A DNA stretch of 64,000 nt from Rotaria sordida. Lineage: Eukaryota > Rotifera > Eurotatoria > Philodinida > Philodinidae. Numbering within the stretch: position 1 is the first letter of the stretch; each line of letters begins with the position of its first letter. The DNA lies in assembly GCA_905250125.1 (NCBI GenBank), contig CAJNOL010001361.1, positions 1-64,000 of the forward strand, given 5' to 3'. Under the pieces are notes generated by a model. That model made no database searches. It was given only the letters and a program-made list of their open reading frames with translations, and was not told where the DNA came from. Of the stretch, positions 1-14,000 are shown piece after piece. A program made the translations under genes and the position numbers.

Positions 1-2068
1 AAATTACTCGTAACCGACTAACGATAGTAACGTAAAGATGTATGTAAATTTTCTTATAAATTTTTTTTATAGAAGATCAATCTTTTATCTTTTATCGATA
101 AAGAATTGAATATATATTGTCATGACTCGATCTATATTTTTAACTAATAATGGATGAGTATTCGAGACAGAACTAGAAAAGTCACTCGACAAAGAACAAA
201 AGACAACCGCTATTCATATGAATCATAATTCAACTATGAATTATATTGACCAGCAATCGATTTTTTTTTCTCTTCCAATACAGATAGGCACACATCTATA
301 TATACATATATATACACAAGAATCCGTCATCTGGTCTCATTGTCAGGTAACCAAGCTGATGTATAGATGAAACTTTATAATAAGAACGAGAAGCAGTCAA
401 ATATCTTTATGTTACATACATAGTGATCTCTCATTTTCTTATATATGTATACTGAAGATGACCGTTTGATATGCATGTATGTAAGTATGCAAACGCTCTC
501 TCGTCCATGCTTACATCATCATATTGCTTCGCAATGAATGGTAGTGTTCTGTTGTCATTATCGTCGCCTTTCGGGGACATGCTTCTTCGTCTTCGTCTCT
601 CCCCTTAGATATATCTATATTCAAAAAGAGTTTGCACATATATATCGTGACAAAATGTGATTGATCTCTACGTGCATACAAACATTTAACATAAAGTGTA
701 TATATTTGTACAATATATGTTGATATATATATATATATATATACGTATATATAAATATATGCACAATACAATACAACAGCGAAACAGTCTTTTTTTCTCG
801 TATTTGTTGATAGTATAGTACATGTTCCTTGCACTATTGATACTGATTGATAATCATATTCTTTTCTGCCTTAAGTAGCACAATAAATGACACATTTCTA
901 TATTGTCCATTAGATTTTACAATTCAGTGTATATTTTTTATGTGAAATCGTGCGTATTCTCTTGATTTCTTCTTTTTTTTCGTACATTGAAAGTCAAGTA
1001 AGAAGAGTAATTTAATCACTTTGTTTCTTTTTCTTTCTTTTTCTTACTTTTTTTTTTCTTCAGGGACATTATATGAACAAAAGAAAAAGTAAAAGTACTC
1101 GAATTAAAACAACATAGATTTCTTAATCATTAATCCTCTCGTAAATTCTATGAAAGTTCATTGTCGTGTATATCAATTCATTCGGACGCTCAAGGTTCTA
1201 TCTATCAAAATGTCAATCCTCATCTATCTCAGTGGTAACTCATCGTATACATGCATATGTAGACGGCGAGACAAATCTCTTCCTTCCATTGCTTTTTTTT
1301 TTTATTTCTTTTTCATCTTCTTGTTTCTATTATATTGTTATTGTTATTACTCTTGCTGCTGAGTCTATTTCGAAGTATGATCTATTGTCTCATTCACATG
1401 AAAGCTCAAAAGGTTAACTGAAATGTGGCTTCATGTGATGGCAATAATTGTTCATTATTATTCTTCTCACTTTCTCTTTCTTTTCTTTCAATCGATTATG
1501 TGATTAATGATAGTTTCTACGATTCGTGACCTTTTCTTTTTTTTAAATGTCCAAATTGTTATTGACAAATTTTTATAAATATCTACTATGATATATTGAT
1601 AAAGTCTGTTAGCACTTCTTTTATGATTATTAATTTGTGGAATAATATCGACCAACGACAAAAAAAGAATCTTTCGTTTCTTTTATCAACCTTGAATGAA
1701 GGTTGTTGCCTGTCGTTCTATTCATTTTATATACACTTTCTTTTTCTTTTTCTCATTTCTTTGCATATTTCATTTTTTCTTCATAGGAAAATTTAGTTAC
1801 ATAGACAACTGTTGCGTCATATTAATGACCATTCAGTAACATTCAGATCAATTCATCAATCGATCTTGTTTGATCATCACACGCATTTGCACCCACTGTG
1901 TAGTTTTGTTGCTGCTAGTAATGATGACATCATCGTCATTATTATGATCATCTTCTATGTTTCTTTTTCTGTTTTCTTGCTCATTATCAATATTAATACC
2001 AGAGAAATTTATGTTTATATTTGACCAATATTTTATTCTTTATTCTATATTATATTTTAGGTTATGTT
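1..2068. other. AT-rich spacer upstream of the SH2 gene
   Basis: No gene is supported here. The stretch is AT-rich, with TA dinucleotide runs near 290-320 and 725-760 and many poly-T tracts. The open frames in it read as low-complexity Phe/Tyr/Ile peptides without domain features. A polypyrimidine-AG acceptor ending at 2060 lies just before the first coding exon of the SH2 gene, so part of this spacer may be a 5' UTR intron or outron. Confidence 0.6.
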
Positions 2069-4108
2069 ATGTCGACTGTTTGCTGTTTAACTATACCATC
2101 AAATAATTATTCATTGCTATCACCTTCATCACTATCGAATTCAATTGACAGAAGAGAAGAGCAACAGAAACGAGTCGAAACAGAGGAAGAAAATTACAGT
2201 ATCATTTTGAACCAACACTTACCATCAATGACATATTCAAATAATTTACCAATATCTACACGATTTTTACAGCAGCAACAACAACAACCATTGCTTCTTG
2301 TTACTGAAGAAGCAGAAATATTAGATATTGATAATCAAAATGATAATGATAAACTTCTTCTTCCTCGTTCAACACGTTCACTTAAACGACGTACAACTTT
2401 ATTTGAAAAGAGTCGAGACTGGGTAATACTTTTTTTTTGTTTGTAAAATTTTGTTTCTTTTTCTAAAATAATATTTCTGTTATTTTTTTTTTTTTTTGTT
2501 AGGCACGACGTCTTATAACTCTTCATAGAGCTCGTCGTAATGCAATATCAAATGAAAAGATTCGTGAAACATGTTATGAATCAAATATAAAACATTCAAT
2601 AAGAAAAAATTCTTATCATGAATCATTATATAATTATCCGAAAAATTTTGATGAAGATGGTTATTTATCTCCAATGGAAATTCAAGCTAAAGTAAAAAAA
2701 AGCATTTTTTTTAGAAATATAATTATTTCATAAATAGAGAATATTCTTTTTAGCTTGATAATATTTCTCAACAGAATCATTCATCTTGTTCAAAATCATC
2801 AAATAATTCTTCTGATCAACAATTAATTGTTTATTCTCATAGTGGTTCAGATTTAGCACAATCTATTTATCGTTGTCATGGTCCTATTATTCAATCATCT
2901 ACATCACCATGTACATGTCAACAACAACAACGATTACCATCTTCATCTTTTGTATCAGAATTTCATAAATCTCTTTCAATTGTTGATTATATAGATTTTG
3001 ATGTATCTGAAACATCAACATCATCAAAACAAGATGATGATAATAATGATCCAGTTGAGTATTTAAAATATTTATTTAATGAAAATAATAAAAAAGAACA
3101 AGAACAACATGGAAATTTTATTCGTCGTACACCACGTCGTTCAACGAATACATCATCAATATCAGCTGATTCAGGTTATTACGATATATCAATACCATCA
3201 TCAAAATTAATACCTGTACATTTAATATCATGTACATTAATACCGGTGAATGTTACAAGAACAAAATCAATGGATATACATTGTTTAGCATGTACATGTC
3301 CATCATCAACATATTTTTCCAATAAAACTGAACGACGACGACGACGAAAATCTTCTACATATTCATCACATTCACATCCACATCGAACTTATTCTCGACA
3401 ACATATGGATATACTTGAGAATGAGATTAGTAATCATTGTACATGTAATAATAAGTATTATTCTACAATGACAATATTTCCAACATTATCTGTATCTTCA
3501 CCTATGGGAACTATATCTACAACAAAGATAGATGTTAATAATAAGGATGATTATTATAATAAACAACAACAACAAAAAAGACATTTGAAAAAAAAACGCA
3601 CAAGTCTTTTAAAGTTTGTTTATTTATATACAAAGTAATAGATTTTAAATAAAAAATTCTTTTTTTTTCTTTGTCTTTAGACTTCCAACACTAAATGATG
3701 ATTTAACATCTGTATCACGTTGGTATAAACCAAATCTTGAAAGGTAAAATCAAAAAAAAAAAACAAAGCAAATAATTAAGATTATTATTCTTATTTGTTT
3801 TTTTTTTGTTTTGTAGAGATGCTGTATGTCAAGCTTTACAATCAGCTGATTATGGTGCATTTATTCTACGTAATAGTACAACACATCTTGATTGTTATGC
3901 TCTTTCAGTTAAAGTACCAAAATTTACACATGAATCAAATATAGCTCATTATCTTATTGAAAGAATTGTTCATAATGATTCTATTGGTTATCGTATTAAA
4001 GGAACAATGAAACAATTTCCAACACTTCTTTCATTATTAACTCATCATTCAGTTATGCCAGAAATTTTACCTATAACACTTAATCTTAATGAAATACTTT
4101 CTATTTAA
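2069..4108 (+). CDS. Tensin-like SH2 domain protein
   Basis: Five exons (2069-2422, 2503-2691, 2754-3613, 3681-3743, 3817-4108) join in phase to 585 residues. The first ~465 residues are low complexity (Ser, Gln, Asn rich, with basic clusters) and probably disordered. The C-terminus, about residues 482-585, is an SH2 domain. It opens with WYKP, as tensin SH2 domains do, and carries FILRNS, whose Arg is the expected phosphotyrosine-binding residue. SH2 domains bind phosphotyrosine, and tensins link integrin adhesions to actin. No phosphatase, C2 or C-terminal PTB domain is visible, and the stop falls right after the SH2, so this is not a full tensin. The start at 2069 is the first ATG in the frame; a splice-acceptor-like AG ends at 2060, so an upstream exon or a trans-spliced leader is possible. 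An AATAAA lies at 4436-4441. The SH2 call is strong; the tensin assignment is by resemblance. Confidence 0.85.
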
Positions 4109-6161
4109 TAGTCATAGTTTATATATACATATATAGTTATGCGTAGAAACAGTGAATTGAATATGTGTATGCTGTCATTTTTTTTTTTTTGTGTTTTTGA
4201 TACATTGACAAATTTTCTGCTGTATCTATTTGTGCTTTTGAAAAACAAAGAAAACAATTATTTATCTTGCTATAATTTGAAATATTTTTGCATCGATAAA
4301 CTCTATAACTAGGTAATTCTATATATCAAAAAAAGTTCTTGTTTTTTTTTTTCTACTATACGATATGAATATAATTAAAATAGACATTGTATTAAATGAA
4401 AACAAAGATGTAAGATAATCTAAATTCATTTTGTAAATAAATTGATTATATCAATGATAAAATGATGTTTTGAAAGGTTATTCTTAGATTCTTTTCAAAT
4501 TACATAAAGAAATCTCTAGTGCAATCGAAGGTTTTTTTTTTTTATTAGATTATCTTGATCTTTGGATAATTGTGTGAGATTTATAGATTTTTAAATACGA
4601 TGAAACAATAAATAAACATATGTGCAGAGAATTTTTTCGGGAGTAGGTAAGCCAAGCCACTTTTGAAATAGAGCCAAGTCATTTTTTGTCATCTTTTTTT
4701 GTTTTCTTCTTATTTTTATAAAGAATGGTAACAACAAATTTTTCATGTCGCGATATCTTGTTTGTAGTTTTTATGCACAAAAAACACAATAAGAGCTGTT
4801 CTATATAAAATAAAATGACGCAACAACTATAACCTTATCAGTAAAATAAAGGTAGCAAAATCAACTCTTATATTTTACACAGTTCCACAAGACAATAAAA
4901 CATTAGTTTTTATAAACAAAAAAAAACTTAAACTTAAAGTTGTTTTACAAGCAAAACATATTTATTAACATTTAAATAAATGCTTTGTGACGTTTTAAAG
5001 ATGTTAAAATGCAATTATTAACTTGTAAAAACTTTGAATGATGCAATCTTATAAAAAGATCATTTTGAAAAAACACATGTTCAATAGGTGCGACATGTAA
5101 TAAGAGTACACATGATTTTTCTAGCAAGTTTATTAAGAGATTGATATGATTTAAGTATCATTGATTAAATTATTCTGAAATTGATTTCAATGTTGACTTA
5201 TCAACTTTTGTTTTTTCGACGAATGACTCGTGTCTGAATGACGACTTGGACTCACTCATCCCTGAATGTCTCTTGATGTAGGTGTAGTTTTGATAAGAAG
5301 CGAAAAGAAAAACAACCCCATGTGAAATAGCTCATGACTTTTATTATCATTAAATCATATGAATATTTTTTTTTTTGTCATGAAAAGAATATATCTGATA
5401 CCGGATGATACAACTGCTTTTCTCATGTCTGAATGAATGTTCGACATATCAAAATGGACATTTTTTTAAATATAGAATAAATAACTCACTTTTAATTGAT
5501 TTTAAAATAAAACTCGAATCTATATCGATCTATTCATAGATAATAAAATATAATTTGTAAACTTTTCTTCGAGTATGCTCTTCAGAAAATGATTAATTTT
5601 AAACATTAATATCACACTTATGTTCAGAAAATATAGTTAATATACGATTGATTAAAGGAATCTCTTGATATTTATTAATCATTCTTGTGTTTAAACTTTG
5701 TTTGTAAAAATGTCATCTTCTGACAATTAACTCCATAATCGTCTGACAGCTAGAGGCATGTTTAATCTCGATCTCACCTATCTCTAATCATAGCTCTTTT
5801 CCATCTTCTAAACAGATTTTTTTTCTCTCTGCTTATCTTTCTTATGATAGATATTCTTCAGAAATAGTGTCTTGTCATCTTGTTAAATGATTATATTTTA
5901 GACTAAATGTTGTATCATCCATTGATGTTTAACTTAAATTTTACTTTGTGTTATGTGAATAATTACATATAAAAAAGTACATATTTCTTCAATCTGTCCT
6001 TTAAAATTCGGAAAGCCTTACATTCGAAAAAAAAAATACATAAAAAGATTTTTGATTATTCACAGAACTTTAAAAAAAAACAAAAATACAATAGAGAGAG
6101 ATTATCTTATAATACAATACATTAACATTTTATCAAATAAAATGAAAAATTCTACATATTA
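4109..6161. other. Intergenic spacer
   Basis: No gene is supported. The stretch holds poly(A)-signal-like AATAAA motifs after the SH2 gene (4436-4441 and around 4605) and otherwise short AT-rich sequence. It separates the SH2 gene from the convergent small membrane-protein gene on the minus strand. Confidence 0.5.
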
Positions 6162-6536
6162 TCATGCTATAGTTGCCAAACGAAAGTCTGCCTCTTGATC
6201 TTCATTTATAATTGTTATACTCTCACAACCATCATTAGATGAATCATATTCAGAATCACGTCTTAAACCTGTGCGTTCAATACAGCGTGGATTTGTATTT
6301 CTCATTCGTTTTAATGATGTCCATTTTTCTAAAACGCGTTGACGTCGATGAATACCAATAGCTGTAAGAAGTACTATAACTATAACTATACATGACAATG
6401 GTATTGCATAAGATAAAATACGTGTCATATCATTAATATCATCATACGATTGAGTTGTTCTAGTATACTGTGATTCATATATTGTCGATGTTGTCAAATT
6501 TTGAATATTTTTGTATAATTTATTATTGTTATTCAT
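6162..6536 (-). CDS. Small single-pass membrane protein, unknown
   Basis: An uninterrupted 124-residue frame with an ATG start and gene-like codon use. Residues 1-40 are polar, Asn/Thr rich and hold a potential N-glycosylation site (NLT). Residues about 41-63 form one hydrophobic segment rich in Ile/Val/Leu, followed at once by a basic stop-transfer cluster (HRRQR). The remaining ~60 residues are charged and end in an acidic stretch. There is no cleavable signal peptide, so an N-out/C-in type III topology fits the positive-inside rule. I do not recognise the family. Only one exon is seen, and an AG directly before the ATG leaves room for a 5' intron. It could be a lineage-specific gene or the last exon of a longer one. 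Confidence 0.55.
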   Translation of the reverse strand: MNNNNKLYKNIQNLTTSTIYESQYTRTTQSYDDINDMTRILSYAIPLSCIVIVIVLLTAIGIHRRQRVLEKWTSLKRMRNTNPRCIERTGLRRDSEYDSSNDGCESITIINEDQEADFRLATIA

Positions 6537-9500
6537 CTTTATAATTACAAAACAACAAAAGAAAAGATTTAAATACTAAAAAAAAAAAAAAAACTTCAGT
6601 TATATTATATTGACTTAGATAACTTCTTTTTATCTTGGATCAGTTGTTTATCTTTTTCCTTCTTGTTTTGAAATGATGACAATATGGTTGCAATATCGTG
6701 TAAGATTTGCTTACATATAAAGGTTCTTTTGTATTTTTATTCGTGTTGTCATGATGTTACAAGCATTTTTCTTTTTGTATTTTTAGTATTCAAATTTAGA
6801 TGATGTAAACAAAAAAAAAATATTCAATTGTCTAAGCAAAAAACAAATATCGACAGAATTAATTTGAAAATTATCGTAGATTTTATTTTTTTTTTTTATC
6901 ATTTATTTATCAAATTGACGTCATACGGTCTCATCATATCCTGACACCATGTTAAAAAGATTATGTAATGATAGTGGGACAAATAGTTTGCTCTGGAATC
7001 GAGGTAAATCATACTACTGTCAAAGGTTAAAAAGGTGTTGATACTGAATTGTGTTTATTGTCAGAGTTTATATGCCTAGAAAATATTACCAAGAACAAAA
7101 TTTGTCATTATTTTTCTTTGATAAAAATTTCATCTCACTGAACCCAGCGACCCAGCAAGATGAGATCAGAATAGGAGAGAGTATTTTCGAAAATCAGAAA
7201 AACGTTTTATCTGATGTATTAATATTTCGAGATAGTCGTAATTGGATGAATGTACTGTAAATCTTTTCTGCAGTAAGATTTACGCTAAAATATCGTTGCT
7301 TTCGATCGATTTGTACATAACAGTTAAACTCTAAGAAAAATTCCTAAGTTTATACAAAAGTCAAAACCATTTACTGTCTAATAAACATTAGTTTAGAATT
7401 CCATCATGTCTTATGGATCTTTCTAGCACAAAATATTTGAGTATTTAGGGCAAAAATGTTTCTCAATCATTTTCGATGTTGAAAATGGTCACGTTTGCAA
7501 TAACTGTCAACAAATGTAATGAATATCGAATTTCATGAGAAATTCAACCTTGTACTATATTTTCAAAACATAGACACGTTTATTTGGCTTCCGAAGGTGA
7601 CACTAATTTTTTTTTAATATTTGAAGGTTTGCGCTATCGGATAATTCACGTAGGTATTCCTGTCTTGATGACGAAATTTTCAAAATTTTTTCAAGATTAT
7701 TTATTATTGACGAAATTAATAAAGTTGATGTAGTTATTTGAGAATTTGCAATGAATGAGTTTGAATTCTGTTACCTGAAAAAATCTAGACACATTAAAAA
7801 CACGTTCGAATTATCGTAGAGAGTAATGAAGTTTTTCGATAATAATTTCAATCACTATAAAATAGTCCTAGCACATACAGTCTTCACAACATCGGTGAAA
7901 AGTGTAAGTCTAAGTCTTCCAAAATGAAAGAAAGATGCAATCGGAGTTCCCTCAAAATCAAGGAGAATTGGTTAAAAATTTTCTCCAAAATTATACAAAG
8001 CTTCAATCAAACTTTGAAAACCAAGAGGGAGTACAGCACCACCTGTTCGCGCTACCACTCAATGAATCCAAGTTTGTGCGAAACATGATCGTAAAGAAGT
8101 GTTAAAATATAGAAGTGAAAATTTGAATCCTACCACCACAAGTCGTGACGGACGTTGATATACGATTACAAACCATATATCAATAACGTCTCATTATACT
8201 ATATGAACTGCATTCTTATTGCATTTCTAGAGGATTAAATAAAAGGATGATGAAGAAATATATCCGAAAAGAGATACAATAAAGTAATCTCTTCGTGATT
8301 AGCAATAGCAACAACATCATGTTTCACATTTTAATCTCGCTGAGGTTGCGCGAACAACTTTATAATCATGCACATAATCAAAAAACAAAAGTGAAATCAT
8401 TAAAATCAAAAGAATTTGTTATTAAAATAATTACATTTCTTGTCTGTAATTCTTTTCTAATTGATAATAAAGAGAATTTAATTTTCATTTAAAATTCAAA
8501 AGAATAGCATTATCATTATCAAGACAAAATATATACCTTTATTCATAAGAATACTATTATTTATCATTAGTTATGAGCTAGATTACACAAAAAAAAAATC
8601 TACTACAGATCAAATTTCTTCATTTTTTTTTTTTATTCAAGTGCAATACTCTTCAATCTTCTTGTTAACGACATATGTATAATAAATTTTTATTCTAAAG
8701 AACATTCAATGAGATTTTAAATCGATTAAAAAAAACATCGATCACATAATACATTATATGAAATTGATATCAAATTATAAAAAAAAATAGCAACTTCGTA
8801 CAAAAACATAATTTTTGTTTATACTAATCTTCAATGAAGAAAATGATCCCATACTTTAAATAAATTAAGAAAAAACCACGTCAATCTATGGATATATTTG
8901 CATATATATTAATTAAATACAGATTAAAAATATGTGAAAGCATCTTTTTCTTTTCAGAAATTGAATTATTTGTTTTTTTTTTTCTCAACATTGTAAAAAA
9001 TTTTCTTTAATTAAAATAAAAATATAGTTCAATAATATTAGTTTTTTTTCTTTTGTTATTATAAACATGTAATTATTTGAATCATATCACATTATGATAA
9101 AGAAAAAAGTGCACAAAGTAAATCGATGATTTACACATTTAATACCTTGGTGTCTTTTCTTTTCATTGACAAAAGTTTCAATTTTCTTTTTCTCTTACCT
9201 CTATTATTATCGTTCTTCGTACCTCAGTACGTTTTAACATTTCTTTTTTTTTTTGCTATCGCTCTTTTTTTTTCTTCTTTTCTACACGTGTCAAAGGAAA
9301 AAAAACTTAGGAAGGAATATATGGAGTCTTGTCGTTGTCGACAGCGCCATTTCATCCAAAATAAAGTTATACAACAAGAAAAAGAATAACATGATCAATT
9401 TCGTTGACCTTTTAGGTCTCATCCATGGTCGATAGTATGTATGTTCACTTTTTTTTTCGGACAGATAGTATGGAACGAATAGAAAATGATGGTAAATTTC

Positions 9501-11013
9501 ATTTAATTATTTCTGTTTGATCTCTGGTCTTTTTGCGTAACATGTGTATAGTATTTTTTTTTTTATGAGTGAAAAGGTGAATCATATTGTGTCTCAAAAT
9601 GTGTATGTGAAGAATTTCACTACTCGATTTTATTCTACCTGATTACACCGGTATGAGTAAGTTTTTTGCGCTTTTTTTTTCCTCACCTATCGTTGCTTTT
9701 TTTTGTATAAATGTTCTGAAATTAGATGGTCGATCATATAAATTAAATAGAAAATGCTAAGTAACGGTCAGTCTTTTTTTTTTTATAGATACGACATTTA
9801 CAATGTGTTGATTTACTTCAATTAAATAAATAGTTGAGAAAAGCTCGATTGTCTATAATTGAAAATGGATCAACGGTATATTGTATGACGATATTATTTA
9901 CCTTGATCAATCGTGTCGTATCGTTTGATTTATTATTGTAGATTTCCGGTAGAGATTTCCTTTATCATCATTTTTATGTGAATAAAATTGTTTCTGTCTC
10001 AAAAGTTAAAAGTGAAACGATAATATAAAGTTTATGTATAGAGAAATTATTCTATTATAATATTAATTTATTTCAATATGTATTCTATCAAGAAAAGAAT
10101 TAACATTTGTCTTAACTATTGGTAGATGTCATTGATTTTAATTGCAAAGAGGTTATGATTTGATTGATCTATTTCATCGATCATCAAATATATTCTTATT
10201 TGAATAATTTAAAATTAAAAAAGAAAACATTTCTATGCAGATGTATTTTCTTTTTCATCCTTTTACAAATATCAACATTGATGAATCTGAAATTTATTGG
10301 TTACATGATTAGTGATTGATTTGTTTGTTAACATCATTATACATTTCAAGAAAAAAAACAAAAAAAAGAAGCAACGACCATGTCTATGTATATATCGTGT
10401 CCCAATGTGTCGTCATTCAATGACAAGATCATTCGAAGAAAATGTTATTTTTCTTTTGTCTTTTCATCATTATGAGTGACACATTTTACAAATAGCTTCT
10501 ACGCTTTTCTTGTTTAATACATTGTGCAAATGTTCATCACATGGCTCATTGGACATTCTGAAGGACAAAAAATACATGTGCACGTTTGCATTGAGAAAAG
10601 AGAAAAAAACATGCATTATTCTTTAAAAAAAAAAAAAGCTTTTGTAGTATGTACGTGTAGAGATATAGGTAGGGTGACATTCACATCATTGGTGACCCTC
10701 GACCACTCTCTACAACAAAAGAATGAAGAGAAAATATGAACTCTATGTGTACATGTCGCCAACAAAAAAAAAAAAGTAGGAGTGTTTTTGTTCATTGAAC
10801 GATACGAGACAGAAAGAGAGAAAAAGGTACAGATGTGTACATAATGTTTGTTCATCAAGATGAGAATGAGCAAATGAGAAAAGGAAAAAAAAGGAAACAG
10901 CAGCAAAAAAAACAGTAGTAGGCTAAGAGTTCATCATCATCATTAGTCTTCTTTTCTTTTGGTGCGTGTATATATGTGATTGCTCAATCTTATTTATAAT
11001 ATGTCTATTGCAG
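6537..11013. other. Long spacer; possible repeat relic near 7380-8170
   Basis: No gene can be supported over about 4.5 kb. From roughly 7380 to 8170 the sequence is less AT-rich and has mixed codon-like texture, unlike the flanking poly-T/poly-A spacer. This suggests an old, heavily decayed repeat, but I found no terminal repeats or recognisable protein. Poly-T frames at 9126-9435 and poly-A-flanked frames at 10524-10906 look non-coding. A polypyrimidine-AG ends at 11013, directly before the MYND gene start. Confidence 0.45.
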
Positions 11014-14000
11014 ATGGGTACTATCGACTCTTGGTCATCGATTGAGGCAATTATAAAACAACGTTTGGAAATGAATGAAATTGATCGACGTTATTGTGCC
11101 GTATGTGGTCGACAAGGTCCATCATTGTCACGTTGTTTCGGTTGTCAGATGGTTTATTATTGTGGTGAAGAACATCAAATTGAAGATTGGTCTAAAGAAC
11201 ATGCTCAAAAATGTACACAATTAGAATGGGTTGCATTAGGAGAATTCGTTCAAGCTTTACCAGCTCAACCACCATTACCAAATATTGGTGATAAATGGTC
11301 ATTATCATTAAAAGAAATTAATAATTGGAAGAGTTGGTTTTCTATACGAACAAATATTGTTAATTTAGCTAATAATACAGCAAATGTTTTGAAAAATCTT
11401 ATACACTTAACCGATAAACGACGACCCACTCATCAAAGTAAATCATTGTAGTTTTTTATTTTTAAATTAACAATAGGTGTTAATTGATTTTTTTGTGTTT
11501 GGTCACACTTCTATATATCTGTATTATAGATTAGTATATCATATTGACACATATATGTTGAAAAGGATAAGACTTGATGTGGAAAGCTCATTATATATAC
11601 ATATAGATATATAACAACTTTTGACTTCTATATATGTATTTCTTTTGTACTCTTTTTCTAGATGCAGTTGATGGTCTACTTGCGGCAGTAACTGATATTT
11701 TAACGCATGTTCTTACAATTGGAAAGGCTGTATTTTATTTTGGCCTTCAACCAAATAATCGTCCTCTTGTCATTCATATACTTAGTGGCTTTAACAAAAT
11801 GGATCTTGTCGGCAATAACCAATCATCGCCAAATTTACCCGCTCGTTTTCATGAACTACTCAATATGTTTCCCGATAATAAAGTAAGTGTACTGTTGAGA
11901 TACAGAAAATAAGAGCACTTGTCTTTGTATATTGACTTAGTCGCTTGATGATTATATAATCATAAAGACGAGAAAGAGAGAGAGAAGTAAAAAAAAAATG
12001 ATTGTGTAGACTATAACATGTTTGTGTCAATTATCTATTTCGAATCTGTATGCCTAGGTAGGAGACAATTCAAAAGGATCATTTTAATTGCGAAAAATGA
12101 GAATGTCGTAATCATAGTAAGAAAGACTATTGACAAAAACATTATCTATCTTTTTTCTATTCACATAACTCAATGAATGATTGCCAAATAACTATCACCA
12201 ATATTGTATGCGTGCAATATGATAAAAATCATTGCTTACTAGCCCGGCTGTTATTTTTGCCTATCGTGTCGTTCATGCACATACGATTATACATTTATAT
12301 ATGTATACATAGTGTGTAGAATGCAGTCAGGCAAAATAAAAGATTATCGATCATCTTGATCAACAAAATATGCATAAGTAAGATGGAAATGATATTTATC
12401 TGTCTGTATAGGGTGTTGAACTAGTTATTGTGATCGGTGACGATTACCAAGACGACATAGACGACTCGTCTATACCACATGCCAAACTCAAGTATGTATA
12501 TTTCTATTCATTTCTTTATTTTTTTTTCTTCGACATTTGTCTATTAATAATAGACCCGATAGATTGATTATAACAACTACTGGTAAAGGTCGTCTTCTTG
12601 ACACATTTGAAGAAAAACGTTTACAACAATCAATAGCTGATCTTCTTGTTTATTTTAATGCTGCACATCTTTTTCTGGTATATATGTATATATATGTTAT
12701 TATTATTTAAATAATGTTAATTAGTTTTTTTGTCTTTCTATATATATATATATATGTTTATAGTCAGCAAATAGAGAAGAATTAAAATCAATGCTTAGTA
12801 GGCAACGTCCAACATTATTAACATTTGAAGATCAGGAAGAATTTCATCAAGCACAAAGATATTTATCAACACAAGGTGTTAATATTCAACATGCAGGAAC
12901 TAATCAATTTAGGTATATTTGAAGCAAGACAAAAAAAAACGTTACATGTAAAAAAAATTCTGTATATATATATATTAATTTCTTTAGTTCCTTGATTATT
13001 CGACAACGTTCAAACAAACCAAACGCAACTTATTCAACAAATAGCTATCAAATATTATTGAATACAATGACTATTAATAGTACTGCTGAAAGAAATGATG
13101 AAAATTCTTCATTATTATTATCTCATCAACGTTCTCATCAATCTTCCATTGGTATTCAATATGGTCATTCACAACAACAACAACAACTGCAGTTCAATCC
13201 CGGTTTGAAACAGGTCAATGGTAAAACACATATTGAATCTCTTTCGTCGTCGCCGTTGTCACATAATACGCAAGCAAACAACAATGGGACACTACTAGAC
13301 ATAAACGCTCACATAGGTATAATTTGATGAATAGAGTTCGAGAGACAGATGTATGAGCGTGCATTATATTAATGTTCGTTCTTTTTTCTTTCTTTCTTTC
13401 TTTTTTTTCTCTTCCTTAGTTTCGACCGCGAATACAACTACTACTGTTCAACCATTGGTACGATCAAATAATAATATACGTCAACCTACTCTAGTACAGC
13501 GACGGCATCATTCTCCACCTACATCAACATCAACATCTCCTGCTATTAATACAACGACTGCTGAGATGATGACTACTACTGACATAGTCAGGTATTATTA
13601 CTATTATTATTATCAATATGAAATAGATCAAAGATTATTAATATTTATAATTATATATTTTTTTTTTCAAATAGAACTGATCATAAACCACAACCAAAAC
13701 CACGTTCATCTCTAGTCAAAACAGTGAATAAAGATACAGATGCAATAACATCACAAATAAATGGTAATCTAATTCAACGTATTAAACCATTTTTTGAACA
13801 ATCATCACAAGAACCAAAAATTATCAAACAACAACAACAACAACAACGTCAATCTGCTTCAATTCCTTATACATATCAAAAAGGAACTACGACCAAAGCT
13901 ACATGTCTTGATGATATTATTTCATCCCGAGTATGAATATTTATAAGATATATGAAAGAGTAGACATTGATTATTTATTTTAGAATGCATATGCTATATC

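Noticed and set aside
7380-8170. Possible decayed transposase
   Set aside because: Composition differs from the flanks, but no catalytic motif or terminal repeat could be read on either strand. Left as unassigned repeat-like sequence.
9126-9435. Two overlapping frames of 60-87 residues
   Set aside because: They are driven by poly-T tracts giving Phe/Leu runs, with no domain and no codon bias like the neighbouring genes.
10524-10906. Opposed frames of 71 and 96 residues
   Set aside because: Built on poly-A/poly-T tracts, overlapping on opposite strands, with no recognisable features.
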